Notes under the pieces: generated by a model
What the model saw: the letters and a program-made list of their open reading frames with translations, nothing else
The model's database searches: none
Told to the model about the DNA's origin: nothing
In this document: positions 57,200-64,000 of the stretch, one piece after another
Layout: every line of letters starts with the position of its first letter
Position numbering within the stretch: the first letter of the stretch is position 1
Program-made: the position numbers and the translations under genes
DNA from: Scleromitrula shiraiana
Lineage: Eukaryota; Ascomycota; Leotiomycetes; Helotiales; Sclerotiniaceae
DNA length: 64,000 nucleotides
Assembly: GCA_028455995.1 (NCBI GenBank)
Contig: JABELC010000006.1
Span: 1,860,001-1,924,000, forward strand
Reading direction: 5' to 3'

Positions 57200-59525
57200 A
57201 CTCATATCACATTCATTTTTGGTGAGGATGTTGAAGAGGAAGTCGAAGATGATAGAGACTACTGTCTTTTGAAAACACGGATGAATCTATGCACATTTCC
57301 TTGACTTCATCAAAGCAAGCTGGTCTTGATTGGATATTAACGGGTTGGATTGGAATACCTTTAAAGCAACCATACTACTAGTATGTACCTAGTTAAAGAT
57401 ACATTACATCCACTACTCCAAAATAATAACCCTAAAGATATACGTTTTTTCCTAAAATCAAACAATAGTATTTTAAAGCTTCTTTCTTCTCTGCTGCCAT
57501 TCAAACAACATCACGTTGTTTGTTGGTAGAAATATTAACAATAATAGTAGAGAACAATATATAAATCGACTATATATCTAGCCTGAGGTCTATAAACTAA
57601 CTCCTAATTAACTTATGCACTCCATAAATAATCCTCTGATTAATTCTAAAAACACTCTTTATAATTTCAAACTCAAACTCAAACTCAAATTCAAATTCAT
57701 ATTCATATCTCACTGTATTGTATTATAGTATAATAAATAGTATATCATAAAATGCTAATAATATGATGTGCTAGGCGGTATCTCTATACTAGTAGGTTAT
57801 AAATAATATGTTAGTTCTTCTTTAGGGCTTTTATTATGATTTTTACTTTTAGTTTTAGATTTAGCTTTAGTTTTAATTCTAGATTTAAGTCTACAAGATA
57901 GATGGAGGGGAGATCTTGGATTGGGATTGTTATCGTATGTATCGTATCGTTATTGTACGATGATGCAAAGTTGGTTATAGTATATGATGATATGTGATAT
58001 GATATGATTGATATAATCTGATATAATCTGATCTGATATGATCGGAGGAGTATCAGTGCGTTATCATGATGATATTTTAGAAGTTAGAATAAGACTTTAT
58101 ATATAATAAAAATTTTATTAATAGGATATTGTATTATATTGTATTATATTATATTATATTATATTGTATTGTATCGTCTTAATGAAGATAAGATGAGATA
58201 GAGTGGATTTTCTACATGTGTTTTAAGCTTCCCGAGGTCGCTGCGAAGATAAATGGGTTGGGTGGAGATTTTGAGTTTGGAAAGAGGAGGAGGAGGAGGG
58301 GCGGTAGGAGGAAGGGGGGGGAGGGAATGAATGGGAAACGGGAAGGGGGAGAGGGGAATTATGTAGAGATATATCTTTTGAGAGATTATGTATTTCATTA
58401 ATAGGAATAAATATAAGCTGGAGTGCTGGTTTTTTATAAGAATTTCTATGTTTATGTATCTAAATGGTAATAGTAGTTATGGTTGTATAATGTATGTTAT
58501 ATAGTATTGTATAGTATGGTATGATGTAATGTAGTATATAAAAAAGGAAGAGAATGGAGAGTGGGTTTCTAGTCATAACGATCATAGAACTATCATATCC
58601 TAACAATATCTTATAAATCGCTTTGATATTTTGGTGTAAGTTTAGAAAGGAGATTTCAAATAGTCTGGGTAATATCTAGAACTAACATTGAATATATGTA
58701 GTATCATTGGGGGAAAGACTACACTACACTACACTATACTACACCACACTACACATACACATATTTTATTTTATTTTATTTTATTTTATCCCTTAGTTCT
58801 TTCCTATGGGTTGTTTTAATCATTCCTTACTTCTAGTGTCAGCCATTTTCTGGTGGATTAGTATCTATATAGAACTACTCTATACTGTACTATATAGGTG
58901 GTCCTTAACTGGGCTAATGATTTTTTTGCTTTTAAATGTGGCAATCACTATCGTCTCTTTTTTTCTTCTTATTGGTAACAAATATTGATCTACACAATAC
59001 ATCTAAAATACTCTCTCTACTACATCTCTTGATTTTCTATCCACTATCCACCCACTATTTCACTATGAACAAAACAAGGAATTCAATTCTTTGCTCAACA
59101 ATAACTTTAGAAGAACATTGTGAAACATTTGCTTGCTTGGGTTCGACTTTTCACCCATTTGCTTCAATAATTGCTTGCTAGAACTGGTCAAAAATAAGGG
59201 ATCTTTCTTTTTTCCTTTACTACTTTTACTACTTGCTGTGAATATCTCACAAACATCTCTCATATACTCTCTCACTCACTACATAATTCTCCTTAGAATT
59301 CTCCCATTATCAATTTTCAATTTGGCATTTTCCTTACTGATTGATCGATCGCTATTAACCCTTGCTCTACACAATCCTTCTATACCCCACCGCACCGTGG
59401 CTGTCGTACCATTCCACTTTCCCATCTCATCATCTCAAGTACCCAATTCAACTTCCAGTATGTATGAATGTCGACATCACGATCGAGAGTTATCGTCATT
59501 TTGATATCTGATCTGGGATCTCAAC
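57200..59525. other. 2.3-kb low-complexity intergenic and RBR leader
   Basis: Simple repeats follow one another: AAACTC/AAATTC units near 57667-57705, TGATATGAT and AATCTGAT units near 57983-58042, (TATTA/TGTATTA)n near 58128-58177, CACTA units near 58718-58757, and (TTTTA)n near 58763-58790. From about 59200 the sequence is C/T-rich, as in a leader. A 14-codon upstream ORF (59460-59504, MYECRHHDRELSSF) lies 21 bp before the RBR start and may reduce its translation. Confidence 0.5.
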
Positions 59526-61629
59526 ATGTTACCAGCGCTGCGTTTGCGGTCTCATGTTGACATGCAACACAATGACGCTCCACGACCTGCAGAATACACA
59601 GAAGATGGTTATCTCCGCGAAGTACTACAATTGGAGGGGAAGGGTCAAACGGAAATACTGCTCGATGAACGTCTCAACAAGGAGGTAGAAATATTGGGGA
59701 TTTCTATAGTGGAACCTTTTATCGCAGATGAAGCTATCGATATATCATTGTCTGAATTTGCTGTGGGAGATTCGGACCATACACGCACAACTTCGTCGAT
59801 ATCGCACAATAGTAATTCGACTGGGTTGACGTCAAGATCGTCAACAGAACAACTGGATGCCTCGGCAACAACACAAGTACGAAGACGAAGTACATCGAGG
59901 AAGAGTTTATCATTTCATGATTATGAGAAATATTTGGAGCAAATCGACAAACAAAATGCTAAACCGGGACCTGCGGTACCTGCTATTCCTTCTGCAGGGC
60001 CAGCACCTTCTCTCTTCTCAATATCGACAAGGCGTTCTTATATTAGTATCAAGAATGGGTTGAAGAATAAATTATTCACTCGGCGAGCGAAGGTATCGGA
60101 TGTACAAGTGATGTAAGTACCCAATTTTATATTTTTTTTTTATAAATGTTTGAAAGGTTTACTGATTTGTTAGTAGCTCTTGTATTTGTTGTCGAGAAGA
60201 TTTTAAGAGTCATGCCGCCATGCGCACACTTCCTTGCGCTCATAATTACTGCGAAGGATGCCTCCGAGTTCTCATCACCCAAGCCTCTACTGAAGAATCC
60301 AAAATGCCTCCACGATGTTGTAGCCAGCCTATACCAGGATCAACTATCAAGTCAATCTTAAATGTAGAAGAACAGGTAGAATTCATGAAAAGTGTTCTAC
60401 AATTTAGTACACCATGGGAGTCACGGGTTTTCTGTCCAAATACTGCTTGTGGCGAGTTTATCCCTATGCGTGGCAAGATTGATCCAAAGTCTCCATTTGA
60501 AGTTGTATGTCGCAATTGTCAAACTAAAGCATGTTCAACATGCAAACGTGCAGCACATCCGATAGGTCAAGACTGTCCTGCGGATTGGGAATTAGAAGCT
60601 GTATTAAAACTAGCTAAAAATGCTGGATGGCGTCGTTGCTATAAATGTAGAACGTTGGTAGAGTTGGCTCAGGGTTGCAGTCATATTACTTGTCGGTGTA
60701 AAGCTCAGTTTTGTTACATCTGTGGTGCTGTTTGGGAGTCTACGGTTGGGTGTCCAAATTATTGCAATGGTGAGGAGGTACTTGAACGTCGACGGCTCGA
60801 GGAGGAACAGCGTATTGCAGAAGAAGAGAAGGCCAAGAAAGCTAGAGAAGAGGCGGAAAGATTAGAAGCGGAAGAACGTATGGCCGCAGAGAGACGTACT
60901 CGCGAAAGTTCCGAGTTAAATTCATTAAGGGCTTGTCAGATCAACGAACGAGATCGATTTTGTGCGTTTGAACGAAAGATGAAATGGATCATGTGGACTC
61001 GGCATAGTCAAGCCAAGGTAAGTGTTATGGACCGATATGGAGAGCTTGCGACGAAGATGAGGGAACGCCATCAACGAACCACAACACATCTCGAAGATAG
61101 ACAAGTTGGCGCAGAGATGGAATTACGAGCAACGCTTAAGCAAAGTGAAAGAAGTGTTCATATACGTCTAAAGCATATGGAAGCTTATTGCAATGGGCTT
61201 GGAAGACATTCCGGAAATGCACAAAGAATTGTTACAGAGAAGGATCTTAGAGAATTAGGACAACAGTACAACATTCGAGATGATTTGGAACGTTTACATC
61301 AAGCCAAGATAAACGTGATGCGAGATAAACAAGCGAAACAAATGGAGGATTTAAACACTCGCCAAGAAGAAGAACTTGAGAGATTAACAATTAAACAGAC
61401 GGAAGAGTTAGAAATTTTAGAGGAGTCTCATAGTAGGGAAGAAGAAGGATTCATGAAATTATTCTCGGAACGAAGAGCAAGACTTATTCGAAGATGGGCC
61501 ATTGTCGAAGAACTTGAGAGGAAAAAACTAGGTGACGCTAAGGGTTTACGATTCGCACCAATGTCTCCTGTTCCATGGGCGGAAACAAGAGCTTCACAAT
61601 TGACAGAGCTGGAATCAGTCAACGAGTAG
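59526..61629 (+). CDS. RBR-type E3 ubiquitin-protein ligase (Ariadne-like)
   Basis: Two exons, 59526-60112 and 60174-61629, with a 61-nt intron (GTAAGT..TTAG), make a 680-aa protein. The first 195 residues are Ser/Thr-rich. RING1 follows (SSCICCREDF, MRTLPCAHNYCEGCLRVLI), then the in-between-RING domain near 278-330 (RVFCPNTACGEFIP, CRNCQTKACSTCK). RING2 is at about 348-391 (RCYKCRTLVELAQGCSHITC), where Cys364 in the QGCSHI motif is the expected catalytic cysteine that takes ubiquitin from the E2. The last 285 residues are almost entirely charged helix with RLEEEQRIAEEEKAKKAREE-type repeats, a long coiled coil. That tail is much longer than in animal Ariadne proteins and may be for self-assembly or substrate binding. 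Substrates are unknown. Confidence 0.9.
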
Positions 61630-63909
61630 ATAGTCACCTGTTACTGAGGTTCTGGGGGAAGGGGTCTTTGTTGAGAAAATTAGCGGCATACGTATATATA
61701 ATCTTTACGCACATAGATGGGGGTATGGGTGGATTTTTTCTATCTTTTTTTACAGAATCGAGAATGATCGGATTATATTTTCTTTGCGATTTTTGGGCTG
61801 CTTAATGGAGGGGTGTTGGTGCTTTATGGGAGGAGGCAATTTATGGATTTTAATTTTAATGGATGGATGGATGGATGGATATTAGTGGAGCTTTTAGGCT
61901 GGCACTTATTTCTTTCTTCATATTTTGTAAGATCTTGGTGGATGGATTTATTTTGGGGTGGATTGTGGTGGGAGGTGCGATATTATGTATTTGATGTGCG
62001 GATGGGCGGATGTGATGTTATGGTATTTTGATGGGATTGAATGCTAGATGTGTGTTATATGATGTGATGTGATGTGACGAGATGGAATGGATGGAATGGG
62101 CGCATTGATTGAATTATATTATTTATGATAGATTTTGGGGAATCTGAGGGGGGAAGTAAATAATGGAGGGGGTGGCATGGATGGCATGGATGGGATGGAT
62201 GGAGTATATATACCCGGTCTTTTTTCTTTTTTGTCTGTTTGTCTGTCTGTTTGTCTGTTTGTTTGTCTGTTTATTTGTTTTAACTTACCTAGGTAATACT
62301 TACCTACTTACCTACTTAACAATCTATTACCTTACCAACTTACCTCCGTCTCATGATTCATCTAACTGGATATCATCATAGACCCTTTGATGACGTTACC
62401 GTTATCATTATTATGACTATATATATCTTTATATCTTCATCGTATACTCGAGTAGATAATCTGATAATTGGTAATTGGTAATTGGTAATTGATGTCGCGA
62501 TGATGAGAATTAATAAATTAATGAAATCATATCGATTATAAAATGTAAATTTTTTGGGATTGTATGGATGTATGTATGTATGGGTTTATGGGTTTATGTT
62601 TTTTTCGAGGTGATGTAAAATGATGTAAAATGTTGTAAATTGCAGCGTTGGAGATTATAGTAAATAATGAGAGTAAGAATAAGAATAAGAATAAGAATAA
62701 AAAGAAAAAGAAAAGAAAGAGATACCAGGAATATATGGAGTATGATATGATATAATTGTTATGAAGGGGGTTATTCGCTTGTATGTCGTGTGGTGTCGTG
62801 TGGTGTGGTGTGGTGTTTTGTCTTCTTGTGATAACTTGAAGTATTATTTATTTATATTTCTTCAATACTTTGTTTTTCTTTACTTGAGTACAGTATTCTG
62901 ATAAATCTGGATTGACTGGCTCGTCATGAAATCACGGCTCCTGCCTTGTCTGAAATCAGTCATATTTAATATCCGCCCCGATCCGCTGGCTTGCTTGCTT
63001 CCTTGCTTGCTTGTTTGCTTGTTTGTTTGTTTGTTCGCTGGATATCTACTCGGCAGGAGCCAGAAGATCCCGAGGTTTGGTTTCGAATATTTACTCGATT
63101 CATGTTAACTGGTCGTCTTCCTTTCTTTCTTTCTCTCTTTCTTTTTTTCTTTCGTCCTTTCTTTTCTCAATATTTTGTACGCGGGGAATGGAAGCTTGTA
63201 AAACTTTATTTTGGGCCATACTTTTAATAGACTGGGTTAAGATGTTAATAGTATGTGGGAGGTAGAGTGAATGAATGGATAATGCTTGGTGGGCGGTTGG
63301 ACTTGCTCTTTTTATTTTTATTTTATTTTTTTATTTTATCTTATATGCAATGATGACATAGCGGGGTCTCCATAAATGGCTGACTCTAGTGCAGTCTAAA
63401 GCGAGCCCGGGGTGAATACCCAAGTAAAGGTAGAGCTTCCGTTCCGCTTGCTCCCCGCACCCCGCCTTTTGTCCGAGGACGTATCGTGTGTACCTATTTC
63501 CAAGGAACATTAAGTCTTGCATCCATCTATCTCACCCATTTCTTTCGTTTTGCTTGTTTTGTTTTGGACCCTGATTGATTGGCGCGAGAGAGCATTACTC
63601 GTGTGAGCTTTTGCGCCGCGGAGAATATAGTGCATAGTAGGGAGCTTGGGGTGTTGGGGATTTATATAAGATTGTTAGGTACGAAGGGTCTGGGTGATGA
63701 TATTGAAACGAAAGTTACTTTGATTGTTTGAATTGGTTTGAGAGATAATATTTGTTGCAGATGAGGAAAGATAGGTATTGGGATTATAAAATATTTTATT
63801 ATATTATAATCTTATAGTTCTTCATCGGATTGGATAATATTTATTTATTCGTTATTTATACTCGTACTGGGAATTTTAACAGAGAGATCAAGATCAGAAT
63901 CGAATCAAA
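61630..63909. other. 2.3-kb low-complexity intergenic
   Basis: No gene is visible. Simple repeats include (GGAT)n near 61861-61880, GATGTGAT near 62059-62080, a GTTTGTCT run at about 62235-62277, ACTTACCT units near 62284-62318, AAGAAT units near 62672-62700, GTCGTGTGGT units near 62786-62815, a TTGCTTGC/TTTGTTTG run at about 62990-63036, and a TTTC run near 63118-63160. The ORFs made of L/C or F/L repeats come from these. The last 200 bp before 63910 is a plain leader. Confidence 0.55.
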
Positions 63910-64000
63910 ATGCCGAGAATAACAGAGACAATTCCTATCCCAGATACAGATATCTGGAGTACACTATTCGAACGATCATCCAAACCATTTCCCAACACCC
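63910..64000 (+). CDS. 5' end of a probable acyl-CoA synthetase / 4-coumarate-CoA-ligase-like gene (partial)
   Basis: ATG at 63910 after an A-rich context (CGAATCAAAATGCC). The visible 30 codons read MPRITETIPIPDTDIWSTLFERSSKPFPNT and run off the window. The IPIPDTDIWSxLFERxxKPFP pattern is typical of the first residues of fungal 4-coumarate-CoA-ligase-like AMP-forming enzymes, where it lies before the adenylation domain. Thirty residues do not prove the family. Confidence 0.45.
   Translation, partial: MPRITETIPIPDTDIWSTLFERSSKPFPNT

Noticed and set aside
62163..62381. Leu/Cys/Val-repeat ORF (and similar at 62926-63265)
   Set aside because: Translation of TGTTTGTC and GCTTGTTT simple repeats.
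63360..63520. GC-richer stretch resembling a tRNA or small RNA
   Set aside because: I could not form a cloverleaf with conserved A and B box positions.

Overview
The window is nuclear DNA of a filamentous ascomycete. Genes carry short introns (about 46-81 nt) with GTAAGT-like donors, CTAAC/CTGAC-like branch points and YAG acceptors. The products are typical of fungi: TRI12-like and Dal5-like MFS transporters, an OPT transporter, a cAMP-receptor-like GPCR, a GH5 exo-1,3-beta-glucanase, an RBR ubiquitin ligase and a CENP-O/Mcm21 kinetochore protein. Overall protein flavour suggests Leotiomycetes (Botrytis/Sclerotinia relatives), but that is an inference I could not test by search. The very AT-rich, ORF-free islands look like repeats mutated by RIP (repeat-induced point mutation).

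Layout. 1-7588 is an AT-rich repeat island holding a foldback element, a tandemly duplicated 1.7-kb unit and a broken second foldback copy. 8432-10430 (+) is a TRI12-type MFS efflux pump. 11510-15840 is a second AT-rich island bounded by inverted repeats of about 125 bp, with a foldback element nested inside another. 16344-18119 (-) encodes an unrecognised 572-591 aa protein. 19584-21092 (+) is a decayed, membrane-anchored fucose-lectin-like gene. 25250-31912 is a carbohydrate cluster: GH5 glucanase (+, intact), GH3 beta-glucosidase (-, pseudogene) and GH31 alpha-xylosidase-like (+, full length but with a damaged splice donor). 32397-33390 is a third foldback element. 34652-36370 (+) is a Dal5-family MFS permease and 37734-39343 (+) a GPCR.

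The right half is more conserved: OPT transporter (-, 40419-43662), acetyl-CoA transporter (-, 45619-47682), CENP-O/Mcm21 (+, 48220-49225), a frameshifted multi-spanning membrane protein pseudogene (+, 50735-52337) set among diverged dispersed repeats, phosphopantothenate-cysteine ligase (+, 55712-57199), an RBR E3 ligase (+, 59526-61629) and the first codons of a probable acyl-CoA synthetase (+, from 63910). Intergenic DNA here is full of tetra- and pentanucleotide repeats.

Themes. (1) A TA-flanked foldback element family occurs in long (about 980 bp) and short (about 260 bp) forms, with one long copy inserted at the centre of a short copy. (2) Short blocks of AACTTGAA and ACT/AGT palindromes appear as insertions relative to sister element copies and mark one of two kinds of AT-rich DNA. 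(3) Accessory genes are decaying: three pseudogenes and one splice-damaged gene, three of these four in the sugar-related left half, while housekeeping genes are intact.
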